DNA of 64,000 nt. Origin: CAVSEK01 sp963726975. Its GTDB lineage: Bacteria; Actinomycetota; Actinomycetes; Mycobacteriales; SCTD01. Below the pieces are notes generated by a model. That model made no database searches and was not told the origin of the DNA. It was given only the letters and a program-made list of their open reading frames with translations. Shown here one piece after another: positions 53,453 through 61,949 of the stretch. The translations under genes were made by a program, and so were the position numbers. Position 1 is the first letter of the stretch. Each line of letters starts with the position of its first letter. The stretch lies in the NCBI GenBank assembly GCA_963726975.1, contig CAVSEK010000013.1, positions 372,001 through 436,000 of the forward strand, in the 5' to 3' direction.

Positions 53453-55108
53453 ATGGGTGTGACCCCGACCTCGTACGCCTCCGGGACCTCGACGACCCCG
53501 CTCATCGGCCGGACGATCGGGGAGGACCTGCGGCGCACGGCGGGCCTGCACCCCGACCGCGAGGCGCTCGTCGAGTGCGCGACCGGCCGGCGGTGGACCT
53601 ACCGCGAGCTCGACGCGGCGGTCGACGAGGTCGCCCGCGCGCTGCTGGCCCTCGGGCTGCAGCAGGGCGACCGGGTCGGCGTCTGGGCGCCCAACGGCGC
53701 CGAGTGGACCCTCACGCAGTACGCGACCGCCCGCACCGGCGTCGTCCTCGTGACCATCAACCCCGCCTACCGCACGCACGAGCTGGCGTACGTCCTGCGC
53801 CAGTCCGGCGTGCGGCTGCTGGTGGCGGCCGAGGCGTTCAAGACCTCGGACTACCGGGCGATGGTGCAGCAGGTCCGCGGCGACCTGCCCGGGCTCGAGA
53901 CCGTCGTGCACCTGGGCGCCGAGTGGGACGACTTCGTCGCCCGGGCGTCCGAGGTCGGCCAGGACGCCGTCGACCAGCGGGCCGGTGAGCTGTCCTTCGA
54001 CGACCCCATCAACATCCAGTACACGTCGGGCACCACCGGCTTCCCCAAGGGCGCGACGCTGTCGCACCACAACATCCTCAACAACGGCTTCTTCGTCGGG
54101 GAGGTCTGCGGCTACACCGAGGCCGACCGGGTGTGCGTCCCGGTGCCCTTCTACCACTGCTTCGGCATGGTCATGGGCAACCTGGCCTGCACCTCGCACG
54201 GCGCGACGATGGTCGTCCCGGCGCCGGCCTTCGACCCCGCGGCGACGCTGCGCGCCGTCCAGGACGAGCGCTGCACCTCGCTCTACGGCGTGCCGACGAT
54301 GTTCATCGCCGAGCTCGGGCTGGAGGACTTCTCCTCCTACGACCTGTCCTCGCTGCGGACCGGGATCATGGCCGGCTCGCCGTGCCCGGTGGAGGTCATG
54401 AAGCGGGTCGTCGCCGACCTGGGCATGACCGAGGTGACCATCTGCTACGGGATGACCGAGACCTCCCCGGTGTCGACGCAGACCCGCAGCGACGACGACC
54501 TCGAGCGCCGGGTCTCCACGGTCGGGCGGGTCCACCCGCACCTGGAGGTGCAGGTCGTCGACCCCGAGACGGGTCTGGTCGTGCCGCGCGGGACGCCCGG
54601 GGAGCTGTGCACCCGCGGCTACTCGGTGATGCTCGGCTACTGGGACGAGCCGGACAAGACCGCTGAGGTGCTGCGCTCGGGCTGGATGCACACCGGGGAC
54701 CTGGCCGTCATGGACGAGCAGGGCTACCTGTCGGTCGTCGGGCGGATCAAGGACCTCGTCATCCGGGGCGGGGAGAACGTCTACCCGCGCGAGGTCGAGG
54801 AGTTCCTCTACACCCACCCCGACGTCGTCGACGTGCAGGTGATCGGCGTGCCGGACGTGCGCTACGGCGAGGAGCTCATGGCCTGGGTCAAGCCGCGGCC
54901 GGGCGCCGACCCGCTGACCGCCGAGGCCGTCCGCGACTTCGCCACCGGGCGGCTCGCGCACTACAAGGTGCCTCGGTACGTCCACGTGCTCGGGCCCGAC
55001 GAGGACTTCCCCATGACGGTCACCGGCAAGGTGCGCAAGGTCGAGATGCGCGAGCGGGCCGTGCAGATGCTGGGTCTCCAGGACGCCGCCGCGGTGCGCA
55101 CGGCGTGA
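53453..55108 (+). CDS. Fatty-acyl-CoA ligase (FadD-like AMP-binding enzyme)
   Basis: 551 aa. Adenylation motifs are complete: P-loop 'IQYTSGTTGFPKGATLSHHNILNN', 'VPFYHCFGMVMGNLA', 'YGMTETSPVSTQT', 'YWDEPDKTAEVLRSGWMHTGDLAVMDEQGYLSVVGRIKDLVIRGGENVYPREVEE' and the catalytic Lys in 'DFPMTVTGKVRKVEMRE'. The tail is that of medium/long-chain acyl-CoA synthetases (FadD/FadD35 type). It activates a fatty acid to acyl-CoA. ATG 53453 is preferred over an upstream GTG because it begins the conserved region. Its TGA overlaps the next GTG (GTGA). Confidence 0.9.
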   Translation: MGVTPTSYASGTSTTPLIGRTIGEDLRRTAGLHPDREALVECATGRRWTYRELDAAVDEVARALLALGLQQGDRVGVWAPNGAEWTLTQYATARTGVVLVTINPAYRTHELAYVLRQSGVRLLVAAEAFKTSDYRAMVQQVRGDLPGLETVVHLGAEWDDFVARASEVGQDAVDQRAGELSFDDPINIQYTSGTTGFPKGATLSHHNILNNGFFVGEVCGYTEADRVCVPVPFYHCFGMVMGNLACTSHGATMVVPAPAFDPAATLRAVQDERCTSLYGVPTMFIAELGLEDFSSYDLSSLRTGIMAGSPCPVEVMKRVVADLGMTEVTICYGMTETSPVSTQTRSDDDLERRVSTVGRVHPHLEVQVVDPETGLVVPRGTPGELCTRGYSVMLGYWDEPDKTAEVLRSGWMHTGDLAVMDEQGYLSVVGRIKDLVIRGGENVYPREVEEFLYTHPDVVDVQVIGVPDVRYGEELMAWVKPRPGADPLTAEAVRDFATGRLAHYKVPRYVHVLGPDEDFPMTVTGKVRKVEMRERAVQMLGLQDAAAVRTA

Positions 55109-55434
55109 CGACCGGGGACGGCGCACCGGCGCGGGCCGAGCGGGACGCCGAGGCGGACCTCGTGCTCGTGGAGCGCCAGGTGGCCCGCACCGCCGACCTG
55201 GTGCTCAAGGCCGACGCGCTCCTGGCGCGCCGCCCCGCCGCCGGGTCTGCGGGCGGGCACGACGACCGCACCGCCCGGCTGCGCTGGGCCGTCGACCGGG
55301 GCCAGCGGGCGCTCGCCGGGTCGCTGCCCGCGGACGTCCCCGCCCCGGGTGCTCCGGAGCAGCGGCGGGCAGCACCGGCGCCGCAGCGCGACGAGCCCCG
55401 GTCGCAGGACCGGGGCTCGTCGCAGCGCGGCTAG
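55105..55434 (+). CDS. Hypothetical helical protein with a terminator in its 3' end, 109 aa
   Basis: GTG 55105 overlaps the ligase stop. Residues 10-75 are helical with heptad-like spacing ('EADLVLVERQVARTADLVLKADALLARR', 'TARLRWAVDRGQRALAG'), then a Pro/Ala tail. The last 16 codons lie over a 16-bp perfect hairpin (55388-55423) and the stop TAG is part of a CTAG shared with the convergent NlpC gene. No family is recognised. The coupled start supports translation. Confidence 0.55.
   Translation: MTTGDGAPARAERDAEADLVLVERQVARTADLVLKADALLARRPAAGSAGGHDDRTARLRWAVDRGQRALAGSLPADVPAPGAPEQRRAAPAPQRDEPRSQDRGSSQRG
55388..55423. terminator. Strong bidirectional terminator inside a coding 3' end
   Basis: CGACGAGCCCCGGTC (55389-55403) is perfectly repeated in inverse as GACCGGGGCTCGTCG (55408-55422) around loop GCAG, extended by one more G-C pair to 16 bp. 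It lies within the last codons of the 109-aa gene and 8 bp from the stop of the convergent NlpC/P60 gene, so it can end both transcripts. Confidence 0.8.
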
Positions 55435-56534
55435 CGGACGCGCTCGACCTGCCCGGTGGCGGGGTCCCAGCGCAGCACCCCGTGCTGGAAGGCGCTCTCG
55501 CGGCCCCCGCCGGGCGCGTCGCGCTCGTCGGCGACCGGCAGGCCGAGCGACCCGCCGGGGCCGCCCAGACCGCGGTAGCGGTCGAGGATGGCGCCGTGCA
55601 CCTCGACCGAGCCGGTCGAGGACGACCAGTAGATCGCGCCGGCCTGGAAGGTCGACACGCGCGCGTCCGCCGGGCCGGCCTCGTCGGCCGTCGGCAGGCC
55701 CAGCGGGCTGTCGGGGCCGCCGACGGCGTCGTACTTCGCGCCGATCCCGCCGTGCACCTCGTGCACGTCGGTGCCCGGGCTCCAGTAGGCCGCGCCGTTG
55801 GCGAAGCGGTTCGCCCGGCCACCGCGCACCGCGTACTCGTCGGTGAGCGGCATGCCCAGGAAGCCCCCCGAGCCCATGCTGCGGTCGTAGAGGGCACCGA
55901 TGGCGCCGTGCACCTCGTGGGCGCCGCTGCGGGCCGACCAGTAGATGTCGCCCGCCTGGTAGTCGGTCTTGGCGCCGCCGGGCACGCCGTACTCCATGTG
56001 CACGGCCTGGCCGAGCACGCTGCGGCTGCCGCCGAGCGACTGCCACTTCGCACCGATCGCGCCGCCGACCGCCGGCCGCCCGACGAGGTACTGCGGCGTC
56101 CAGATCGTCTGCAGGCGCACCACGTCACCGGTGTGCGTCGCGGCCCACATCTGGTCGCCGCCGGCGTAGATGCCGACGTGGTAGATGCCGCCGCTGTCGT
56201 AGGTGAAGATCAGGTCGCCGACCTCCTTGGCGGCCTGCGACACGTGCGGGACGGCGTTGTACTGCTCGCCGGACGTGCGGGGCAGGGACACCCCGAACTG
56301 GCGGTAGACGTAGCTCGAGAAGCCCGAGCAGTCGAAGCTGCTGGGCCCGGTGGAGCCGTAGGAGTAGGGCTTGCCGTACTCCTTGGACGCCCGGTCGACC
56401 ACCTGGGAGCCGTACGCGGCGGCGTGGGCCGGCGCGGGCGCCAGGGCGGTGGCGAGGGGGGCGCCGACGACGGCGAGGGCGAGCGCGGCGGTGAACGAGC
56501 GCGCGCGGGACAGGAGCGAGGACTCCGCGGACAA
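55431..56534 (-). CDS. Secreted NlpC/P60 peptidoglycan hydrolase with LGFP repeats
   Basis: 367 aa. Signal peptide 1-39 (ends AHA). The NlpC/P60 cysteine-peptidase domain (about 40-150) has Cys69 in 'SFDCSGFSSYVYRQFG', His119 in 'IYHVGIYAGGDQMW' and 'THTGDVVR'. Four LGFP repeats follow (about 155-360), e.g. 'IGALYDRSMGSGGFLGMPLTDE', which bind cell-wall carbohydrates. It should cut peptide cross-links outside the membrane while anchored to the wall. The start is TTG 56534, with GAAGGGA upstream, directly after a c-di-AMP riboswitch, as for other actinobacterial NlpC and Rpf enzymes. TTG may lower translation. Confidence 0.92.
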   Translation of the reverse strand: MSAESSLLSRARSFTAALALAVVGAPLATALAPAPAHAAAYGSQVVDRASKEYGKPYSYGSTGPSSFDCSGFSSYVYRQFGVSLPRTSGEQYNAVPHVSQAAKEVGDLIFTYDSGGIYHVGIYAGGDQMWAATHTGDVVRLQTIWTPQYLVGRPAVGGAIGAKWQSLGGSRSVLGQAVHMEYGVPGGAKTDYQAGDIYWSARSGAHEVHGAIGALYDRSMGSGGFLGMPLTDEYAVRGGRANRFANGAAYWSPGTDVHEVHGGIGAKYDAVGGPDSPLGLPTADEAGPADARVSTFQAGAIYWSSSTGSVEVHGAILDRYRGLGGPGGSLGLPVADERDAPGGGRESAFQHGVLRWDPATGQVERVR

Positions 56535-56540
56535 GCTGAT

Positions 56541-56692
56541 CCCTTCCCAGTCGCCTGCGGAGTTAGCTGTCGGGTTCGGAGCTGGAAGTGCCCCGGTCGC
56601 GCGTACGCGGACTTCACCCCAGGGCGGGCACGAGGGCCCGCCCGGTGGAACGTCGGTTCCCCCGCCCCTGCCTCTGGTGGTGCGTCAGCGCT
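56541..56692 (-). ncRNA. c-di-AMP riboswitch (ydaO-yuaA leader)
   Basis: On the minus strand the leader of the NlpC/P60 gene contains the ydaO signature: GGGGAACCGACG near 56663, GGGTGAA near 56617, and the conserved core CCGAACCCGACAGCTAAC (56562-56579) followed by CCGCAGGCG (56552-56560). This riboswitch shuts off cell-wall hydrolase expression when c-di-AMP is high. Between its 5' end and the divergent gene start at 56910 there are about 215 bp that should hold both promoters; I could not assign boxes. Confidence 0.85.
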
Positions 56693-56909
56693 TGTCGCAG
56701 CGAGGCAGGGCTCGGCGGTGCTGCGAGTGCGTGGTCCTGGCCATGGACGTCATGGCTCTGTCACGGTAGCGCCTGCTGCCCGTCGTACGGGGCAGGCCCA
56801 CCTCGCGACGGCGTGAGCGTCGTCACGCCGTCCCGGGGACCACCGGGGCGACGACCCCGTCCTCCGCCGCGATACGCTCGCGGCACCTGGACCGGGACGT
56901 TGAGGCGAG

Positions 56910-57803
56910 GTGGCGGTGGAGGGGCTCGGACAGAGCACGACGGGGCGTCGGCGGTCGCTGGACCTGGCGCCGGTGGCCGGGTCCGCACCCGTCGCGCGGA
57001 CCGTGCTCGCCGAGCTCCTCGAGGGCACCGCGCTCGAGCACCGACGCGACGACGCGGCCGTCGCCCTGTCGGAGCTGGTCACCAACGCCGTGCTCCACGG
57101 GCGGGAGCCGCTGGTCGTCGTCCTCGACCTGGCCGACGGACGGCTGCGCGTCGAGGTCTGCGACGGCAGCGCCGTGAGCCCCTCCTTCAGCATGCTCGAC
57201 CCCGCCGCCGTGACGGGGCGCGGCCTGCTGCTCGTCGCGTCGTGCTCCGACCGCTGGGGCGTCGAGCCCACGAGCACCGGCAAGACCGTGTGGTTCGAGC
57301 TCGACGCGAGCAGCGACGGCGAGCGGGCCGAGGCCGACGTCGACGCGCTGCTGGCGGCCTGGGCCGACGACCTCGAGGACCCCGCCGAGGAGCAGGTGCG
57401 GGTCGTGCTCACCGACCTCGACACCGAGCTGAGCGCCCGCGCCGAGGCGCACGTCGAGGCACTGCTGCGCGAGCTCGTGCTCGTCGTGGGTGCGGACGAG
57501 GCCGCGCGGCCGGGGCTGCAGACCGCGCAGCGGGTGCTGCACGCCGCCGCCGCGATCGACGGGTTGCGCGCCGAGATGAAGCGCCAGCTCGCGAGTGCCG
57601 TCGCGGGCGGTCGCGACCGGGTCGACGTCTCGCTGGTCATCACCCGGGTCGACGCCGAGCAGGTGCGCGACTTCGCGAGCGCCGTCGCCGAGGCGGACCG
57701 GCTCTCGCGCGCCGGGTCGCTCCTGCTGGAGCCCGCGCCGCGGGAGCTCTCCGACGCCCGCCAGGCCTACCTGCACCGCATCATCGGCCAGCTCAGCAGC
57801 TGA
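56910..57803 (+). CDS. RsbW-like anti-sigma/HATPase protein with extra helical C-terminal domain
   Basis: 297 aa. Residues 20-130 form a serine-kinase/anti-sigma ATPase with N-box 'AAVALSELVTNAVLHGREPL', 'VEVCDGSAVSPSF' and G-box 'AAVTGRGLLLVASCSDRWGV', as in RsbW and actinobacterial regulators. Unlike those 140-aa proteins it continues for about 165 residues of predicted helices ('HVEALLRELVLVVGADEA', 'AIDGLRAEMKRQLASAVAGG', 'DVSLVITRVDAEQVRDFASAVAEADRLS'), which I do not recognise. GTG 56910 is used; an in-frame GTG at 56916 is the alternative. It is divergent from the riboswitch-controlled NlpC gene. Confidence 0.85.
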   Translation: MAVEGLGQSTTGRRRSLDLAPVAGSAPVARTVLAELLEGTALEHRRDDAAVALSELVTNAVLHGREPLVVVLDLADGRLRVEVCDGSAVSPSFSMLDPAAVTGRGLLLVASCSDRWGVEPTSTGKTVWFELDASSDGERAEADVDALLAAWADDLEDPAEEQVRVVLTDLDTELSARAEAHVEALLRELVLVVGADEAARPGLQTAQRVLHAAAAIDGLRAEMKRQLASAVAGGRDRVDVSLVITRVDAEQVRDFASAVAEADRLSRAGSLLLEPAPRELSDARQAYLHRIIGQLSS

Positions 57804-57814
57804 CCCCTGGCGCC

Positions 57815-59812
57815 CTACCGGTAGGTGATCGCGACCGACCCGTCGGCCGCGCTCCAGGTGATCCGCCCGCCGGCGAAGTCGTTGTAGCGGCCGGTGCCGT
57901 CCGGCGTCGGGCGCTCCCCGGTCGTGGGGTAGCCGAGCCGGCCGGAGGTCAGTCCGGCGCCGGCCCACGCCTGCCGCACCGCCCCGTACACCTCGTGCGC
58001 CCCCGTGGCCGGTGACCAGTAGACCGAGCCGGTCCCTGCGGGGCCGGAGAAGTCGTTGTAGCGGCCCGCGCCGTCGCCCACGTCGCGCTCGTCGGTGGTG
58101 GGGTAGCCCAGCACGCCCCGGGTGAGGCCGAGCGCGTCCCAGGTGGCCCGCACGGCGCCGTACACCGCGTGCGCGCCGGTCGCCGGCGTCCACGCGATGG
58201 TGCCTCCCCCTGAGCCGCTGAAGTCGTTGAGGCGACCGCCGGCCCCGCCGGCGCGCTCGTCCGTGAGCGGGTACGCCAGCGGACCGGCCGCCAGGCCGAG
58301 CGCCGACCAGCGCTCGCGCACCGCGCCGTAGACGGCGTGCGCCCCGGTGCTGGGGGTCCAGTAGACCGAGCCGTCCCCGGCCGGCCCGCGGAAGTCGTTG
58401 TGGCGGCCGCCGCCCACGGCCGCGAGCTCGTCGGTGACCGGGTAGCCGAGCGGCCCGCCGGGTCCGCCCTGGCCGCGGTAGTCGTCGCGCACCGCCCCGA
58501 CGACGGCGTACGCACCGGTCTGCGGGGACCACAGGATCGAGCCGGCCACGTAGTCCTGCTCGGCGCCGCCGCCCGCGGTGGGGTACTGCGGTGTGACGGG
58601 CTCGCCGAGGGCCGACGCCTCGCCGCCGAGCGCTGTGTACTTCGCCCCGATCGCACCGAGACCCCCGGGCGGGACCAGCCCGCGGGACTGCTTGAGACGG
58701 AGCACGCGCAGCGCGGCCTGCTCGACCCGGGCGCGGAACCCGCGGTCGGCCCGGGCCCGGGCCAGCACCGCGTCGTACATGACCGGCAGCACCGCCGGGT
58801 CGACCGTGAGCACGAGGTCGCCGCCGGCCGCGAGGAAGAGCAGCGCCCGGTCGCCCGGCGCGTAGCCGGCCACCTGCCGGGCGACGCCGAGGTCGTCGCT
58901 GACCACCACCCCGTCGAAGCCGAGGTCGCCGCGCACCAGCGCGCCGATGACCGTCGGCGAGAAGGCGGCGGGCCGTCCCGCGTCGATGCGGGTGTAGACC
59001 GCGGTCGACATCATGAGCGCGGGCACGCCGCTGCGGACCGCGGCGGCGAAGGGCGCGAGGTAGGGGTCGCCGCGCACCGTCGCCGTGTCGGTGACGCCGC
59101 TGGCGGTGTCGGGGTCGGCGGTCACGCGCCCGAGCCCCGGGAAGTGCTTGGCCGTCGCGGCGGTGCCGCCGTCGGCCAGCCCCGCCGCGAAGGCTCCGCC
59201 GGACCGCGTCACCGCCTCCGGCGAGTAGCCGTACTGGCGGTCGTAGCCCCCGATCGGGGGGTTGGTGCGTGCCGCCGCCGGGCTCGGGACGGTGTCGAGC
59301 ACGGGTGCGAGGTCCAGGTCGACCCCCGCGGCGCCCAGCTCGCGGCCCCACCCGGCGGCCCGTGACCGCAGGGCCGCGGGGTCCAGGGAGCCCTGCTGCA
59401 GCCCGCTCGGGATGGTCGAGAAGCCGGGGCCGGAGAGCACCTGGACCGCGCCGCCCTCCTGGTCGACGGCCACCAGCAGGTCCACCCCGGCCGTCGCGGC
59501 CGGCGTCGTGAGGGCCCGCAGCGAGCGGACGACGTCGGCGGTGGCCGAGACGCCGCGGCTGCTGCGGCCGGTGAGCAGGACGCTGCCGGCGTGCCGGTCG
59601 CGCACGGCCTGGACGACACCGGCGGAGGCCCCGGTCGCCGGCGTGCCGACGAGGAAGACCTGCCCGACCCGCTGCTCGAGGGTCATGCCCTGCAGCGAGG
59701 CGGTGGCGTCGTCCACCTCCGCGGCCGCCACGAGCGGCGGCGCGCCGCTCGTGGCGACCCCCAGGGGCACGAGCAGCGTCGTCACGAGCAGGGCTCCGAG
59801 GGTCCGGCGCAC
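57815..59812 (-). CDS. Secreted GH3 (NagZ-like) protein with LGFP repeats
   Basis: 665 aa. Signal peptide 1-31. The GH3 N-terminal barrel (about 35-370) has 'DLLVAVDQEGGAVQVL', 'KHFPGLG' (Lys222-His223) and the nucleophile Asp306 in 'VVVSDDLG'. Downstream of KHFPGLG the acid/base loop lacks the D-S-H of NagZ and reads 'ADPDTASGVTD', so catalysis may be altered. Five LGFP repeats (about 390-660; 'VREDYRGQGGP...LGYPVTDE'-type units) anchor it to the wall. GTG 59812 starts the signal peptide. It converges with the RsbW-like gene. Together with the NlpC protein it forms a set of LGFP wall enzymes in this region. Confidence 0.88.
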   Translation of the reverse strand: MRRTLGALLVTTLLVPLGVATSGAPPLVAAAEVDDATASLQGMTLEQRVGQVFLVGTPATGASAGVVQAVRDRHAGSVLLTGRSSRGVSATADVVRSLRALTTPAATAGVDLLVAVDQEGGAVQVLSGPGFSTIPSGLQQGSLDPAALRSRAAGWGRELGAAGVDLDLAPVLDTVPSPAAARTNPPIGGYDRQYGYSPEAVTRSGGAFAAGLADGGTAATAKHFPGLGRVTADPDTASGVTDTATVRGDPYLAPFAAAVRSGVPALMMSTAVYTRIDAGRPAAFSPTVIGALVRGDLGFDGVVVSDDLGVARQVAGYAPGDRALLFLAAGGDLVLTVDPAVLPVMYDAVLARARADRGFRARVEQAALRVLRLKQSRGLVPPGGLGAIGAKYTALGGEASALGEPVTPQYPTAGGGAEQDYVAGSILWSPQTGAYAVVGAVRDDYRGQGGPGGPLGYPVTDELAAVGGGRHNDFRGPAGDGSVYWTPSTGAHAVYGAVRERWSALGLAAGPLAYPLTDERAGGAGGRLNDFSGSGGGTIAWTPATGAHAVYGAVRATWDALGLTRGVLGYPTTDERDVGDGAGRYNDFSGPAGTGSVYWSPATGAHEVYGAVRQAWAGAGLTSGRLGYPTTGERPTPDGTGRYNDFAGGRITWSAADGSVAITYR

Positions 59813-59888
59813 GGCCCCACCCTGCCACCGTGCCCCCCGCAGGTCACGCCCTGCGGGCCGGAGGCCCGGACCTCGCCGCCCTCAGCCC

Positions 59889-60200
59889 TCAGCCCAGCCC
59901 CAGCTCCGCGTGCAGCTCGGCCGGGACGAGGTCGGCCTGCTCAGGGTGGCGCTGCAGCCAGCTGCGGACGAAGGGGCAGACCGGCACCACGACCAGCCCC
60001 TGCGCCCGGGCCGACGCGAGCACCCCGGCGACGAGCCGCGAGCCGAGGCCCTGCCCCTCGTACGCCGGGTCGACGACCGTGTGCGTGAAGGTCGCCGTGC
60101 CGTCCTCGAGCACGTACTCGGCGTAGCCGGCGACCTCGCCGTCGACCCGTACGACGAAGCGCGTGCCGTCCGGGTCCTGCCGGACCTCCGGCGCGCTCAC
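59889..60200 (-). CDS. GNAT-family N-acetyltransferase (short, YjdJ-like)
   Basis: 103 aa. It has the compact one-domain GNAT of the COG2388 type: 'FVVRVDGEVAGYAEYVLEDGTATFTHTVVDPAYEGQGLGSRLVAGVLASARAQGLVVVPVCPFVRSWLQRHPE', with the acetyl-CoA loop 'YEGQGLGSRL' and 'CPFVRSWLQRHPE' ending. The substrate is unknown. GTG 60200 overlaps the stop of the BCCT transporter gene (GTGA), so they are coupled. The 76 bp to the GH3 start contain nothing obvious. Confidence 0.85.
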   Translation of the reverse strand: MSAPEVRQDPDGTRFVVRVDGEVAGYAEYVLEDGTATFTHTVVDPAYEGQGLGSRLVAGVLASARAQGLVVVPVCPFVRSWLQRHPEQADLVPAELHAELGLG

Positions 60201-61858
60201 CGCGGCCCGCCGCTGGTGGTCACGCCGCTCGCGCCGTCCCGGCGCGGCCCGTCGACGGGAGTGCCGGCCCCGGGGGCGGCCGGTCCGACCGGAGCGGCGG
60301 GCTCGTCCGGGTAGACCGCGGAGGTCTCCGCGCCCGGAGCGCCGGCGCGGTCCTCCTCGCGCAGGCTCATGACGAGCGAGACGAGCACCAGGACGAGCAC
60401 GACCGCGAAGGGCAGCGCCGCGACGATGGACGCGGTCTGCAGCCCGGCCAGACCGCCGCTGACGAGGAGCACGGCGGCCGTCGCGGAGATGACCAGGCCC
60501 CAGACGACGCTGACGAGGCGCGAGGGGTCGCGCCCCTCCCGGGTGCTCAGCGAGCCCAGCACGAAGGTCGCCGAGTCGGCACTGGTGATGAAGAACGTGA
60601 CGATGAGGATCATCGCGCCCGCGCCGGCGACGACGCCCCACGGCAGGGTGTCGAGCAGGGCGAACAGCTGCGACTCGGTGCCGCGGTCGGACAGGCCGGC
60701 GCCGTCGCGCTCGGCCAGCACGCCCGCGCCGCCGAAGACGGCGAACCACAGCCCGCTCACCAGGGTCGGCACGGCGAGCACGCCGACGACGAACTCGCGG
60801 ATCGTCCGCCCGCGGGAGATCCGCGCGATGAACGTCGCGACGAAGGGCGACCAGGACATCCACCAGGCCCAGTAGAAGACGGTCCAGTCGTCGATCCAGC
60901 CTGCTCGGGCATCGTCGAACGGGCCGGTCTGCAGGCTCATGCGCGGCAGCTCGGTGAGGTACCCGCCGAGGGTCGTCGTGAAGGCGCCGAGAAGCGTCCC
61001 CGTCGCGCCGGTGGCGAGGACGAGGACGAGCAGGGCCACGGCCAGGGCGACGTTGGCCGACGACAGCCACTTGATGCCGCGGTCGAGGCCGGACAGCGCC
61101 GAGACCAGGAACAGCACCGTGACGACCGCGATGATCGCCAGCTGGACGCCGGCGGTGACGGGGACACCGTCGACGAGCGCGGCGAGGCCGCCGTCCACCT
61201 GCGCGGCGCCGAGGCCCAGCGAGGTCGCGACGCCGAAGACCGTGGCCACGACGGCGACGGTGTCCACCACCACGCCCAGCGGCCCGTCCACCCGGTCGCC
61301 GAGGACCGGGCGCAGGGCGCCGCTGATGGTGGCGCGCCCGCCGCGGCGGAAGCGGGCGTAGGCGAGCGCGAGCGCGAGCACGGCGTAGATGGCCCACGGG
61401 TGCAGGCCCCAGTGGAAGAAGGAGTAGCGCAGCGCGTCGCGGGCCGCCTGCGGCGTCTCGGCCGCGGCGGTCGGCGGGGTGACGTAGTGGCTGACCGGCT
61501 CGGCGACGCCCCAGAAGACCAGGCCGATGCCCATCCCGGCGCTGAAGAGCATCGCGAACCACGCCCCCGTGCCGTACGACGGGACGTCGTCGTCCTTGCC
61601 GAGCCGGACCGCGCCGTAGCGGGAGGCCGCGAGCGCGACGGACGCCACGAGCAGGCCGCTGGCGACCACCAGGTAGAACCAGCCGAAGCGGCCCACGAGG
61701 AAGCTGCGTGCCGCGTCGGCAGAGCCGGTGAGCGAGTCGGGCGACAGCGCTCCCCACAGCACGAAGGGCAGGACGACGGCCAGCGAGGACCAGAAGACGG
61801 CGGAGACGCGGGGCGCGGACGCCTCGGCGGTGGGCGCGGGTGCTGGTGCGGTGGGCAT
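60197..61858 (-). CDS. BCCT-family betaine/choline/carnitine transporter
   Basis: 553 aa, twelve transmembrane helices. The BCCT signature 'DDWTVFYWAWWMSWSPFVATFIARISRGRTIREFVVGVL' carries the Trp box that binds the trimethylammonium group, and 'AMLFSAGMGIGLVFWGVAEPVSHY' is the conserved glycine-rich helix. It imports glycine betaine or related solutes with Na+ or H+, giving osmoprotection. The C-terminal 55 residues are a disordered Pro/Ala tail that could sense osmolarity. ATG 61858 is used. It is divergent from thrE, with 91 bp between. Confidence 0.93.
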   Translation of the reverse strand: MPTAPAPAPTAEASAPRVSAVFWSSLAVVLPFVLWGALSPDSLTGSADAARSFLVGRFGWFYLVVASGLLVASVALAASRYGAVRLGKDDDVPSYGTGAWFAMLFSAGMGIGLVFWGVAEPVSHYVTPPTAAAETPQAARDALRYSFFHWGLHPWAIYAVLALALAYARFRRGGRATISGALRPVLGDRVDGPLGVVVDTVAVVATVFGVATSLGLGAAQVDGGLAALVDGVPVTAGVQLAIIAVVTVLFLVSALSGLDRGIKWLSSANVALAVALLVLVLATGATGTLLGAFTTTLGGYLTELPRMSLQTGPFDDARAGWIDDWTVFYWAWWMSWSPFVATFIARISRGRTIREFVVGVLAVPTLVSGLWFAVFGGAGVLAERDGAGLSDRGTESQLFALLDTLPWGVVAGAGAMILIVTFFITSADSATFVLGSLSTREGRDPSRLVSVVWGLVISATAAVLLVSGGLAGLQTASIVAALPFAVVLVLVLVSLVMSLREEDRAGAPGAETSAVYPDEPAAPVGPAAPGAGTPVDGPRRDGASGVTTSGGPR

Positions 61859-61949
61859 CCTGGGTCCAAGCGGTCGGGAGCGTCGGGCGTTCCCGGGCGT
61901 GAGGGGTCACACACCGGCGCCAGCCGCGCCCGGTGGGAGACTGGAGCGG

